From positions 26,301,001 through 26,365,000 of the forward strand of contig OX392545.1 in assembly GCA_947623455.1 (NCBI GenBank): a stretch of 64,000 nucleotides of DNA, in the 5' to 3' direction. The notes below the pieces were generated by a model, which saw nothing but the letters and a program-made list of their open reading frames with translations, was not told where the DNA came from and did no database searches. A program made the translations under genes and the position numbers. The DNA comes from Mimachlamys varia. Its lineage: Eukaryota > Mollusca > Bivalvia > Pectinida > Pectinidae. Of the stretch, positions 47,501 to 59,500 are shown one piece after another (within the stretch, counting starts at the first letter, position 1; each line of letters starts with the position of its first letter).

Positions 47501-49534
47501 AATCGAATATTTATTATTCAAACCATTTAGCTTGCTATTCTGACATTTGCGTTTTCATAGATCGAACCATGTCCAGTCTCCCGTTTAATGTCGTTAATGC
47601 TATTTCAATTAAACAATACCAATATTGACTTGATGAACAATGGAAAACAGCCACAAACGTAGAAAATCAAGCGGTGATCTTCCTTATTTTAATCATTTAA
47701 ATAATTTTCATATTACGATCTGACTATTAAATGATGTATATCCTGTACATGTTGTCAGAACAAATCTATGTTTCTATTTGTTTATATATTTTTCCACATT
47801 TATGTAGTTCTGTTTTGTATTTCTAGTTAATTTTTTTTGGAATTTATATTTATTCATGATTTTGTGTTTTTCCTTTGTATTTACAATTTTTACGTTTCTT
47901 GTAAACGTGTTTTTGTATTCATAGCCTGTACATGTTTTCATAATAAATCTATTAATCTATTTGCTTGCATTTATTTTATTTTCATATTTATGTACTTCTG
48001 TTTTACATTTCTATTTGTTTGGTATTAATGTTTATAAATGATTTTGTATTTTTACTTTGTATTTACATTTTTTTCGTAACCATGTTTTTGTATTCAAATT
48101 TGTGTTTTTCAATTTTTTCAATTTGTATTATTTTCTGTATTTATGTTATATAATTGATGTTTCATTTTTATTTTCTCTTAGGCAAGATTGACGGGTACAC
48201 ATATAATCATCAATTTGGGATATATCTAAGGGTTATAGGAGACCAGTGGTTGACACACCCGGCGGCAGCTAGTGTATGTGCTAACGATGGAGGAAGGCTG
48301 GTTGTTTTAGATACACCGGCGAAACACACGTATTTCACTGGGTTATCAGACGTGAAATGTAAGTATTAATAATAGGACAAATCAAGTTAACTTTCTGACT
48401 GCGATTTCATATTATAAATGGAGCTAGGCATCGCTTTCCCGTAAAATTGTCATAAAACTTCTTCATAGGGAATTCTAAACAAAGTTTGAAATAGAAATTA
48501 AGTATTTCGATTCTCTCAATAACTAATCTTGTCAATTTTCTGAATTGAAATTGGAAACGTTTTAAAACTAATGTTAAATTATGCATCTTTATTTATTTTT
48601 TATATGTACATTGTATATGTAAAAACATGAAACGTGAAATATTTTTGATATACTAAATGTAGAAACAAACAAATTAAATTAAGAAAAAAATTGTAACTTT
48701 ACTTTTTTAGCTACATGGAATAAAAAACGGACCATAACGAAATTTGAAAGTTTATTTTGAAGAAAATAATTATTTTTAATTGAAATACTTATTCAAATGC
48801 AATCCATACTTCTATAATTTTTTATTATCTTGCACGAATGCGATACGTAAACAAACACACTCTCGCGTTCAAACGTTTCATTGCCCACAATTCAGCGTTG
48901 TTTTGCAGATAAAGCAATGGCGAGTACGTTTGACTGTTCCATGAATTGCCATGAAACAGTTGCATATAAGTCCTTGATGTTAATCAAATCAATAATGTTG
49001 CAGTTTATTCAAATGGGGTTGTAGGTCGTGTGAAGCTGATTATTGAACCACTTAGACGAGTGAATGATTTTATCAAGATATTTTGTGTTATTCTCCAATA
49101 TATTTTGAACAGTGCCTTCTTCGCGTTTAACGATTTTTTAAGGGTCACCATTGAAACCAGATTTTCAAGATTAAAGTTTCATCGCCAATTTAACCTAATG
49201 TTTGGTAGCACATTGTGGCAATAAGCAAAACAATTCCAAAAGAGATTTAGCAGAAGAAATTCAGCAACTTTTTTGGTGCATATGAAATTTCTTTTATCAT
49301 GAATGCTAATTTGGTTTTGCAGATGCTGAATATTATCACATTGGAGCCACAGATGAGGCTGTGGAAGGCACATTTGTTTGGGAAACCGGAGGTGTAGTTG
49401 CGCATGATTCTCTCTGGACTCCTTTACAACCAGATAATTACCTAGGCAACCAGAACTGTTTAGTTATGTTTCAATGGAAATTCGATGATGCATTCTGTAC
49501 TGATATAATGAATTTTATATGTGAAATTGTATAA
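44283..49534 (+). CDS. Secreted PAN-like + C-type lectin domain protein (gene 1, lacks first exon)
   Basis: Exons 44283-44513, 48182-48358 and 49323-49534 join with phase-1 boundaries into 206 visible residues and a TAA stop. Residues about 10-70 form a PAN/apple-like module with cysteines 36, 40, 58 and 60 and three NxT/S sites. Residues about 83-204 form a C-type lectin domain: cysteines 110, 182, 195 and 203, HIGATD in the place of WIGL, Trp156, a QPD motif at 172-174 (galactose-type in known lectins) and FDD at 190-192 in the usual WND position. The first exon, expected to encode a signal peptide and end in phase 1, was not found; the ATG at 44285 directly follows an acceptor and is probably not the start. 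Bivalve proteins of this design act in carbohydrate recognition and immunity; the ligand is unknown. The loss of Trp/Asn in WND may weaken calcium-dependent sugar binding. Confidence 0.88.
44673..45050. mobile_element. MITE, copy 2, TTAA-flanked, in intron of lectin 1
   Basis: Left end TTAAGGCCAAATATACGTAA and right end TTACGTATATTGGGCCTTTAA are inverted repeats of about 22 bp. Interior shared with 42503-42855. It lies 160 bp downstream of the PAN exon. Confidence 0.85.
45051..47744. other. Intron of lectin 1, mostly unique
   Basis: No exon recognised. It holds a probable SINE fragment (46108-46192), a small GC-rich hairpin CTCGGGCGCCTTCTACGCCCGAG (46624-46646), and CRE-like GATGACGTCACA at about 45605. 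Short open frames at 47028-47368 look like chance. Confidence 0.5.
46108..46192 (-). mobile_element. Degenerate SINE fragment
   Basis: TTTTGGTTTGGTTTATTTATG resembles the reverse complement of the SINE tail, and CTTGGCCATCATGGCCCC the reverse of the head. The middle is missing. Confidence 0.4.
47745..48110. repeat. T-rich imperfect duplication before the CTLD exon
   Basis: Two copies about 184 bp apart share TTCTATTTGTTT, TATTCATGATTTTGTG or a variant, CTTTGTATTTACA and GTTTTTGTATTCA. The strand is very T-rich up to the acceptor at 48181, making an unusually long pyrimidine-rich upstream region. Confidence 0.6.
48182..48358 (+). CDS. Lectin 1 exon: first half of the C-type lectin domain
   Basis: The acceptor TTTTCTCTTAG ends at 48181 and the donor GTAAGT follows 48358. 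177 bp, phase 1-1. Encodes the WL..A...C..DGGRLVVLDTP helix-strand region with the first conserved cysteine. Confidence 0.88.
49323..49534 (+). CDS. Lectin 1 terminal exon: sugar-binding half of the CTLD
   Basis: The acceptor TTGGTTTTGCAG ends at 49322. Reads YYHIGATDEAVEGTFVW, WTPLQPDNY, NQNCLVM, FDDAFC and FICEIV, then TAA at 49532-49534. The three remaining CTLD cysteines are in this exon. Confidence 0.9.
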
Positions 49535-50439
49535 TAACACGTGCGTCCCTGAATTTACTTATTCGTTAAAGAGTGTGTAATGAAATCAAATGCGGACGAT
49601 CTGCAATGTGAACACAACAGTAAAAAGTCCGCAAATGAATTAACAGAAACGGTGGTCTATAACGTGACGCTTATGCACGGGCAACTTGATACCAAATTAC
49701 TGATTTTTCTGAACGATGTGAATTATCTTTAATGTGAGATACTCGATTCAGATTACAGTTTTCATCCGTTAATTTAGGACATTTTAAAGGAATTCTGCAT
49801 ACAACGTTTACAATCACAGGGGAAAACACTCACTATAGTTATTTGCTGTTTTGTTTAAAGAATATTTTTTTAATTTTTATTTGTTGTTTTACTTCTTACA
49901 TTCAACATTATACGTGCATCAGCATATCAATACTGAATTGGATCCCTGTCCAGCTGCATCGGTTTTTTTCAATTTTAGTTTGGATATACATGTAGTACAC
50001 TTTATGACTTACCTCAATAATTAAAGCAACAGTGCAATGTTTCTCAATCTGAATGACTCTGTTCGAACTACTGTGTAAACCCGTTCACATTTTACACTCC
50101 AAGACATTTGTTAATTGATGTTTTTAATTCACCATTAATCATTATCATACAATTCCTTAAATATATGATTGTCAAGTGAATTCACAGGTTTTGGCACTGT
50201 TGTGGGGATAAAGCAATACAAGTTTCATGAACGTTTCTTAGATTTAGTTGTTCTCAATATACAACAAGAAGTTTGCTGACATAGTCGATCGTATATACCC
50301 TACGGAACTTTAGATTAAATACACCATAGACTCTACTTCATCAGCTTCTTACCTCGATCTTTATTTAAACTATGACCAACACGGACAACTTGCTACTAAG
50401 CTGTATGATAAACGTGACGATTTCGAACGTGAACTTTTC
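49535..50439. other. Lectin 1 3' flank
   Basis: Presumed 3' UTR and intergenic DNA. No AATAAA directly after the stop was singled out. No other feature seen. Confidence 0.5.
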
Positions 50440-51530
50440 CTGTCTTGATAGTAACATCCCTGATTCACCATCCTATGTTGTTTACATGTCGCAGTTGATT
50501 CGTTATTCTAGGGCTTGCTCTGAATATCGACATTTTCATTAAAGATGTCAGCTGCTGACGAACAAACTTACGGCACAGGGATTCGAGAGATGCAAGTTGA
50601 TGAAGACTTTGGACAAGTTTTATTGTCGCCATCTGGATCTCATCGACAAATAATCTGTATCTATGTGTGATATGAAGATGGACGTAATTGAGTTTTCTTA
50701 TTAGTGTGCTTACTTGTTATGAGTGATTAGGATGACTCGGTTCTCCTTTTTGAGGATTGAGGCTTACTTGGATATATTTACATTTTCGGTGTGAGTACCC
50801 TAAATGGTACTACCAACGATTTTGACGTTTACACTCCGGTACACGTTAGTCCAGCGCGTAGGAATACAAGTCGGACCACTATCACGCTTGCACTATTAGT
50901 GTAAATGAGCATTGTTAATTTGTTACCTTCAATTCAAACTTTGGATGAAGTTGTTTTTTAAACTTTAATAAGCAAATAAAAGCAATATAATAATGAAAAA
51001 ATAAATATCTCCAATTTCTAACGGGAACAAACAATGTTATTGTGGACTTTATTCTGTTTACTTCTTGAAGTTGACAACCATCCCCTCCAAATTGGAATCA
51101 GCTGTTTTGGTATTCCATCAGTTGTAGGCTGTTCCGTCAGTGCGTATAACGTTCAAGAAATGACGATTTTTACTTTTGTAAGTTGCGTAAATCAATTTCA
51201 AAAATTAAAAATGTACTTTCCAAATGTAATTATACAGATATTTCAACCTAACGCGCTGACGTGCGTCATTTAAAATATCTGTATAAAAAATCAGTTTACA
51301 CACCAGTAAACAACAAAAAAGACAAATTATTGCTTAAGTAACAAAGATTTACATGGCGGGTGTCGTCGATGAAGCAGAGGACGCTTACTCTTCCGGAACA
51401 CCTGGTCTTATTCTCTTGTACTTTTACAGGGTCTCCATGTAGAATTTTCTTTTTGTGTCTTTGTTTTGTATTTTACCCCTAGTTTAATCGATTTTGAGTT
51501 CGGATTATGGTTTTGTTTACGTTTTCACTA
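50440..51530 (-). mobile_element. D-family element, split by an insertion
   Basis: 50440-50783 corresponds, reversed, to the right part of element A (GTTGATTCGTTATTCTAGGG, GTCAGCTGCTGACGAAC), and 51347-51530 to its left part (ATTTACATGGCGGGTGTCG, CTTACTCTTCCGGAACACCT, GATTTTGAGTTCGGATTATG). Together they make a nearly complete D copy separated by 563 bp of foreign sequence. Confidence 0.8.
50784..51346. mobile_element. 563-bp insertion flanked by 8-bp direct repeats
   Basis: ATTTACAT occurs at 50776-50783 and again at 51347-51354, exactly where the D sequence is interrupted and resumes. Eight-bp duplications are typical of hAT-type transposons, but no convincing terminal inverted repeat was found. 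Inside are a 79-codon frame at 51034-51273 (hydrophobic start MLLWTLFCLLL, no recognised family) and a hairpin with 13-nt arms at 51231-51285. Confidence 0.65.
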
Positions 51531-51569
51531 CTAGCAGCTTTATTCATTGAAGGACCTGTTTTGGCGGTA

Positions 51570-51720
51570 GAGTAAAGACTGATTTCCTGAAGAAAACCAC
51601 CGATCTACGACCAGTACTTGACAACTTCCCACGTGGGCCTCGAAACTGCGACCACATTGAGGAGGGTTAAGGATGACAGAATTTCAGAAACCTTAACCAC
51701 CTGGCCATCATCGCCCCCTA
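51570..51720 (-). mobile_element. SINE fragment
   Basis: Reverse complement of the SINE head and body: GCCAGGTGGTTAAGGTTTC, GTTTCGAGGCCCACGTGGG, GTCAAGTACTGGTCGTAG and GGTGGTTTTC on the minus strand. Box A and B are diverged and the tail is missing. Confidence 0.7.
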
Positions 51721-51799
51721 GATCTGTAGCAAATCCGTAAATATCGAGCCAACCATGCTATTTACAGCTAATCTATACGATACTGTGGCGATTTCTATT

Positions 51800-52060
51800 T
51801 CCTGATAGTGAACTTTCTCTTTCTTAATAGTGACATATTTGTTTCTCCAAACTATGATGTTTACATGTAGCGGTTGACTCTTTATTCTAGGATTTGATCT
51901 TGATATCAAGAATTTCGTGAAAACGTCGGCTGCTGAAGAACAAAAACGGCACATAGATTCGACAGATGGGGACGATGGGCTAGTTTTATTGTTGTCATTT
52001 CTAGGTGGTCTCATATTTATCAGATATGGAGGTGAACGTTTTAAAAAAATTAAGCCCACG
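51800..52060 (-). mobile_element. D-family fragment (right part)
   Basis: GATGTTTACATGTAGCGGTT, TTATTCTAGGATTTGATCTT and GTCGGCTGCTGAAGAAC follow the right part of D in reverse. More diverged than the copy at 50440. An open frame of 113 codons on the minus strand here is a by-product. Confidence 0.65.
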
Positions 52061-52111
52061 TATAATGATTGAAACTGCTGCCTCGCGGTTCTAGTTTTGA
52101 GGACGTGACAT

Positions 52112-52180
52112 TTACTTCGTTGTGACCTAGATTTACGTCGTTGTGACCTAGATTTACGTCGTTGTGACCTAGATTTACAT
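52112..52180. repeat. 21-bp tandem repeat, three copies
   Basis: TCGTTGTGACCTAGATTTAC repeats with 21-bp period (52118, 52139 and 52160), nearly perfect. Confidence 0.9.
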
Positions 52181-52254
52181 AGTATGTGTCGCTTTTGAGT
52201 TTGGATAATAGTTTTGATGATGCCGTGGTATTTTCTGTTTGTTCCCTTTCAAAG

Positions 52255-52500
52255 CAATTATTCTAACAATTATCAGAACCTAAAAACGATTAAACAAGTG
52301 GCAAAATATAGACAATGTTATGATTTAGATGGAAACCCTTAACAAGATAATAAGACTAGGTGTTCTGGATGAGTAAACGTGCTCTGCTTCATCGACGACA
52401 CCCGCCATGTAAATCTAGGTCAGATCCAAGTAAATGTCATGGCCTCAAGTTGAAAATTAAGGCAAAATTTTCCAATCACAACAAGCAGGTATATGCAAAA
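52255..52500 (+). mobile_element. D-family fragment
   Basis: Contains GATTAAACAAGTGGCAAAAT, CTGCTTCATCGACGACACCC, GCCATGTAAATCTAGGTCAG and CAAGTAAATGTCATGGCCTC in forward order, linking sequences that in element A occur at opposite ends. Confidence 0.75.
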
Positions 52501-55500
52501 CGGAAGTTTTAATCCAGATTTTTTTTATATAATAATCTCTTTAGCAATTTTTAGTCATCCAAAACAATATATCTTAATCAATACTAATACACTTACACTA
52601 ACACTACATACAATTGTTGGAATTTCGCAATTTTCTGATGATTTGTTCATTTTTCATAAATCTGATAAAAGACTATTATTTAATTATATTAGTTAACCAC
52701 TTTCATGTATGATATATACATTATATAGGAATCAATAAACGGGAAATTCTTGCAATTATGACTAAGAGTGATATCTAAAGCGCAGAAATATCTGAAACGA
52801 GAGACTAACTGAAGTATTTACAATATTACGGTTAAGTCGCCTGTATTAGTATGAACATTACTCAATTAAATGGTTCCCCCCTCCCCAACAAAAAAAACAA
52901 CAAAAAACACCCCCTCCCCTAAAAAACAATAAAAAAAACAAACAAAAAAAACAAGCAAACAAAAAGAAAAACAAACAACAATCACAAAATTGGCGTGTTT
53001 TTATTTTATTTAGTGCACATGTACTGGCTTAAGTACGAGTACCCGCAGACTTCTTCTCTAGATGAATAAATCGGCCGTGATATACTACGTGCTCTACCAG
53101 ATGTCATCAAATGGATGTAGTGTATTTTTCATTAAAATCATTGACGCGTTTCTTGATTGCCGTTATTTGGTAAAGCTATATACATGTTACATTAATACTC
53201 TATTGTAGTTGAAACGCTAACACACGTAATCAAATCAATACCCGTACACCCTCTATAGCCGTTACATACAAATTCAATCATTTCCAAGTTATTAGACTTC
53301 GATTTTTAATGGCTTATGTATGTTTGGCAGGATATTGCGTTGAATTGATTGTACACGCTTTAGTGACTGATGAAATGTAACGATGTTTTCATGTTAAAAT
53401 GATCTGAGGACTCCAGCATAATGTTATACAGTGGTACATCGGTTGATGAACAACTACAAGTAGCTACTTCATTAATACATGAATGCTAATAAAGCGTATG
53501 ATTGACATTTGTTCTCTGGAAAAGTGCTCAAATACTGCAGCAGTCAAGAGTTATGTTAACATTTGAAATATGCCAGTACACACATGTATTTGATCAAGGA
53601 GGGAACATGAGGAACCAGAAGAAACTGCAGACATTTGTCCTGATTTCATTTCTCTTAAAAGAAAATCTTGACGACTTGTGTTCTCAAAAAATACATAGGG
53701 GCTCGGTCTTCTCTTTTCACCAATACTATCACATTGAGCAATCTACAGTTTTAAATACTGGATGCAGTTGTTTTAGAATTTGTAAACTTGTGTTTGAAAT
53801 GCTAATAAATCACTAGCATGATATTTAAGATATGTGAAATCAATGATAAAAATTCCAACGTGGTTTAAATGAATTTAAATGAATACTCTGCTCATTAATC
53901 TTAAATATTAAGAGATGGAAAATCAAAAATCAATATTTTCCGTGTTATTCAAGGATAGAATAAACAGTATTCACAAAGAAATATATCAGAAGTGAAATTA
54001 CATACGAAAAATACACAATGGGAATTTAATAGAATATTTAAACTGTAACCTGGAACACTGATGCAAAACTATTTTTCCGACCAATTTGCCAAATATATAT
54101 TATAATATCCATGAAGGGGTGATAATTGCTATCAATCTATTTTGGAGTGTTTGTTAATGGATGTTTTTCGGTAATTTCCTGAAGTGTTTGATATCAAAAT
54201 ACTTTGAGAACTTTTACAACAATTGTTACACTACCCCCCCCCCACCTTTGACCCCCAAATTTTCTATGAGCCAACACAAAATCAGATTTTTTGAACATAA
54301 TACAAAATGCAACTGACCTCAAAGTATCTTCCTGCAAAATATTAGCCTTATCACTGATAGGCCGCAGAAAGGCCGAAATTGGCACCCCTCCTTTGAGAGA
54401 AATAAAAGCCAATAACCTGTAATTTGAACGGCATTGGGTTACCTTGGTCTCGTTGGTACATTCTTAAATGGGCAATTAAACGACGTTTGTTTACATTTTT
54501 ATAATATCACCAAATATTTTATAAAATTGCAGTTCGGTAATCCTTGTGAACTATTCATACCGAATAAACTTCATGTTTTCCATCCGTTTTGCAATTGATA
54601 ATAAGGAAATCCTTAATCGTCCAACCCAAGGAAATGAGACATATGTTTACAAGGAGCATGCGTGTTTTCGGTTTAACACATTTCCATTCAGAGCGGCCCT
54701 GTGTGTGCGAGCTTTCAATAATATCTGTTTTTGGTTATTTGGTTAGTTTGGAGTATACCAACACAATTTCTCTTGGGATCTAATAATCATAATTGTAGAA
54801 AACGTATTTCGTTTATATAGTATACCTTGAAAGAAGTACTGTGAAATCAAACTCATCGTGTCCTCGCGTCCAATTGTTTACAACACACATGCATGTGGTA
54901 GCGCCAGGTGGCGCGTTTATTTCATGCTATATTTTGATGTCGCTATATTTGACGCTTGACTCAGTTAAAGTACACTAGACATAGGTCTTTACAAATATTT
55001 TCATATTTAAATTACATCAATACTTACACTTTTTTGTTAAAAAAAATCGAGAACGACTATGGTCGATAAAATACACTAACTTTCAGGCCAGTCAGAAGGC
55101 CATGCTTTATATGGTAAACATTTACACAGAAAAACTCGTGAATCAAACTGAAAAGATATGAACCAGAGTAAGTGTTTTGCTCTCATTCTAACAAAATCTG
55201 AAGGTCGAGAGTTTTGTGTATGATTTTGCTATCTTTTAGTATGTAAATGATGTACAGTTTCGTTAACTTCTAAAGAACCACTTTCACAGTGATGTCATGT
55301 ATGACGGGCAATAGAGCTTTAGGTTCTTTTCAATATGATCCAATGAAAAAATATTTCTCATGCGTGTGTTCATAAACCATAGACATGTTTTCCTTGTTTC
55401 AAAACATTGATACACAGGCATCCGCAGCAGGACGAGAACGTCTTCGGTAAGTACCTGTAGTTGGAAAACTTTTTTGTATTAGATATTTACTGGTTGCTCA

Positions 55501-55984
55501 GATACACAGGACGGGTTTAGGAAAAATGTTAATAGCTAAAGAGCATTGTGTTGAAACTGTCAAACATCGTTGCATTTCTGGGAAGATTTGAATAAAGAAA
55601 ACATGCTGAAATACAAATGTAATTGCATGGAATTTAAACAAATGGATATCATTGAGATAACGGTATTATGACTTTTAAGATCTTTGATGCTGCTAAATTA
55701 TTACATAAGCTGCACTATTTATTTTTACTACGATATAAGTAGGAATGCCCGGTTTGGTTTATTATTATGATAAGAACTTAATGTCGTTAAAGAAAATGAT
55801 CTGGAATAATGACACGATCGGAACCATATTTGTATCAGATACATGCAACATCTAAAAATTGCATAGGGGACGTTATATATAGTTTCCCGCAGTGCAATAC
55901 TTTATGTTTAAAAATGTGTCTAAAGGTATTATACATAGAGGTACCCGCCATTGAATAATTTGAAATCGTAGGTTCATCTTTCCT
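52501..55984. other. Intergenic stretch upstream of lectin 2
   Basis: No gene recognised. 52870-52985 is low-complexity A/C sequence. A C-tract lies at 54233-54243. A 104-codon frame at 53502-53816 has no recognisable domain. A possible small exon at 55418-55446 is listed separately. Confidence 0.5.
55418..55446 (+). other. Possible 5' exon (uncertain)
   Basis: GATACACAG before 55418 and the strong donor GTAAGTAC at 55447 bracket 29 bp, or the exon may extend left to the ATG at 55386. It lies about 1 kb upstream of the lectin 2 start and could be a 5' UTR exon of that gene. Only splice-like signals support it. Confidence 0.2.
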
Positions 55985-56180
55985 TTGTTCATATTTTGCC
56001 CCTGGTTTATTCGATATTGAGTTCGGATTACGATTATGTTAACGCTTCGCTATTCTCTAATATATTTTCATATCCCGTTATGGATTACCGACATATTTAT
56101 TTATGTTTAATTCATTTTTCGGCTTACTGTTACTATTACTTAATTTAAAATGTGCAGTATATGTGTGTGTTACAATGTAC
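55985..56180. mobile_element. D fragment followed by E fragment
   Basis: TTCATATTTTGCCCCTGGTT and GAGTTCGGATTACG are D sequence in reverse; TTTAATTCATTTTTCGG and GTGCAGTATATGTGTGTG are E sequence. Both are truncated. Confidence 0.55.
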
Positions 56181-56502
56181 GTACCCTTTTATGAACACTC
56201 CGTTTCATAATTGATATGTAGTAGTTTTTGAGCTTCCTCACATCAGACTGGAACCAATGACTCCAAAACTCCTGCAGTTGTTCACAATGTTCGTGTATTT
56301 CCAATTTCATAACCCTACAGGGAAAAAGTATGTTGGAGATTTAGTTTAGGAAAGCATTCATAGGTCGTATACCTGCTGTTTCGTACATGTCTTTGTTTAA
56401 TCTAATTTCGCGTTTTGCACCAGGTTGTCTAGAGACAGAGTGTAACTCTGTAAGACTCTTTTCTTCACAACATCACTATACAACGCTTGACAAGGGGTAA
56501 CA

Positions 56503-56545
56503 ATGTTTTCCAGAAAAGTGTTCTTCTTCGGAACGATGATAACTG
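56503..56545 (+). CDS. Lectin 2 first coding exon (signal peptide)
   Basis: ATG at 56503 (context AACAATG) and donor GTAAGT at 56546, phase 1. The joined codon is GCT (Ala). No TATA box was recognised upstream. Confidence 0.65.
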
Positions 56546-59500
56546 GTAAGTTTGTTTTACATATTCTGTCGTTCAGTCTGTCAATGTTTTATTCCTTCTC
56601 TTCCATTTTGAACTAAAACATCTTTCTGGTAAATTTTGCAGTTCGCGTCAGTTTTTGTTGATGTCTTTTCATTTGGATTAGTTGTTTTTATCGAATTTCT
56701 GGTACAGATTTATCTTGGAAAGGGACACTGTGTTATATGTAGTTTTAATGATCATAGTTTATACCTAAACAGTGAAATCAGGCGCATGGAATAATAATGT
56801 AAGCAAAATACACATTCAAAACAATATATTTACATATTCACTTCGCTCCGCCCCAATTAAACTACGTGTATTAAACCCTGATCACTTCATCTCTTGGTGA
56901 ATTAATACAATGTTAGCAACCGATGTATCACTAATATATTGTGTACAATGATGTAAACAGTTGTTGTTATACAAGCCAAAGAGAAAGTTTGCCAGTAAAA
57001 ACATGCAGATAGTTAAAAAAAACTTGTGACAAAATACTGACATTTCCAAAAGCATCAATTGACAAACTAGACTTATTGATCCTAAATTTCTCGTAGGTTT
57101 ATCGAAATCGTTCTCTTTTTAAAATTGACGTACTTTATTATTCTACAGTACATAATTCAGCCGTTAACTAGGGTGTTGTAGGCCTAATCTTTTCACGAAA
57201 TGTTTGAGACTAGGCTACTGTCGATAGGGGCCTGAGAGTTTGCACCACATACAGCGTAGTTTGTGGACCTATACCTACAGTTTCCAGAGTAATTGTAACT
57301 TTAAGGGGGTTTAGATTGGGTGGCATTGTTATTATAAGTTAATCTTAACCTCCTAACGTGTAAAACTACTCTAAAACGTCAGTTTATTTCTAAATTTAGC
57401 GGTATTTTGTCACTGGCACCTGTGATTTCGTCCATGCATTATCGTGCCGTATGTTGACCTTAAAAGCTTGTAGTTGTTTGTCGTGTCGGTCTCCTATGTA
57501 CGAAATGAAATCTCGCCAAAGAACTTATCAAGTTGAATTCGTGTCACCAATCTTTCGCCAATTAAGCTACGCCTAAGTAATTCCTTTGTTATTGGGGTTT
57601 TACGTACCTGACCCTTCTGCTTCTACGTTAGGCCCCTAGGCATCGCTGAAGAGTCATAGGACGAAACAGCTATATGATGCAGTTTAATTCATTTTTTTCG
57701 GCATACTGTATATATTACACGATTTGAAATTATACAGAACTAGTTTAATTTTACTTTTAAATTCATAAATTAAAGGGGAATTACGCACCTGACCCTTCTG
57801 CTTCTACATTAGTCAAGACATTTTGGATTCACACTTTTTGGCCTCTAGCATTACTGAAGAGTCCTAGGAGGACGAAACAGCTGTATGATGCAGTTTAATT
57901 AATTTTTTCGGCATACTGTATCTATTACTAAATTTAAAGATGCAGTATATGTGTGTTACGTCATCATCGAGACATTTTTATATCCAAAATTAGATTTCCG
58001 ACAACTTTATTTTACTCGCTTCAACTGTGACCGAATCCGCAGTCGTTATGTTTACTGCAGCGCGCTGCAAACTGCTCTAAATTGATTCTATAATGATTAG
58101 AAATGCCAACAGTCTATTGGAAAATCAGGAAGATTTCATCATGTTCTTTTTGAAAGTATTTCAAACACAAAAGACATGGCACATGGAGCGGGGGATTCCT
58201 TAGCAATCATTTATACTAGGAGGATTAGATTTGACTTCTGTCTAAACTTTAAAACATTTATTTGAAAAACACAAACTGTGGTCAATGCTTCTCTCTATAT
58301 ATATAATGAAGATACACTCTTTGACAAATCGAAACAAAACACCCGGCTGCTGCAAAGCTTCTTGGCTATCATTTAAAAAATAAGCATATGAAAAATAAAT
58401 TTCAAAATGTGTTACTTCAAAGAAGATGGAATGCAAATGTCGGAAACATATTTTTATGTTTTTGCGTCAACGGAATGTGATAATTTTGATATGAATTTGA
58501 CTCAAAGACAATATTATTTGTGTAATTTATGCAAGGCTTCCTTCTTGCAGTAATGACACATGTAATGGCGTTACTGATTACATTCAGTCAACTACTATTG
58601 TAACTCTTTTCATGATATCTCTAGAGAAGTTATGAAAACTACACAAAGCGTCGTGAGTAAAGGACTTGAACCGAGTGGAATCATTTGGAACTCATTTGCT
58701 AAATAACGATTATTAAAGTTTGACCGAATCAAGGAACTGAAATTCTTTGGCTATTACATATGAGGGGTGTTGTCTATACACCAGAAGACGCTTACCTTTT
58801 CCGGAACACCTGTCTTGTTCCCTTCTACTTTTCAAAGAAATCTCCGTGTCAATCTTTCCGTAGTTCATGTTTTGTCTCTAGTTAATCGATACTGAGTTCA
58901 GATTATGGTTTTGTTTACGCTTCGGTTCTCTCTGGTTTCTTTTCCTTATGGTATTTTTGGCAGTCTTCCATGTCCTGCACTTGCAATAGCCCGGTTTATA
59001 CAGTTCATTCCTATAGTAAAGTATTATAAGTTTTATATAAATATAGATCGTTGCTTTATATCTTAGTACTTTGAGGCATTATGCCAACATTGTTTGATTG
59101 TTTTACGTCCTATTAACAGCCAAGGTAATTTAAGGTCGGCTTCTCGGTGTATGCGAATTGGCATTGTGTACAGCTCTGTTACCGAAGGTCAAACTGTATG
59201 AACTTATTTCCATTGTACAATTGAGTGATATAGATTTGAGCACTGGTCTAAAGTCCTTTGTTGGAGGTTAGGCTAACAAATTATATGCCAGTTTGTCAAC
59301 ACACAAGGGCAAAATCGTAGTCGATTTAAATAGATGGATTATAAGTAGGCACCAAACGGATGTTCAATGTTGATTTGAGAAATAGGTTATCGATCAAAAC
59401 ATTCCATTAAGTTGTCCTTGGTTAACAATGTGTTCCGTTCTGCTTTCTTTTGGGAGTAGACAAAATTGATTTAGTATCTTCCAAAACGAATCCTTTAAAA

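Noticed and set aside
51034..51273. 79-codon secreted-like ORF as a gene
   Set aside because: Lies inside the 563-bp insertion, ends in a hairpin arm and matches no family known to me; kept only as a note.
51718..52059. 113-codon minus-strand frame
   Set aside because: Spans a SINE end and a D fragment; chance frame.
52501..53000. Possible retrotransposon poly(A) tail in the A/C-rich tract at 52870-52985
   Set aside because: Mixed A/C low complexity with no upstream coding sequence or target duplication seen.
53502..53816. 104-codon frame
   Set aside because: No domain, no splice or promoter context, composition like its surroundings.
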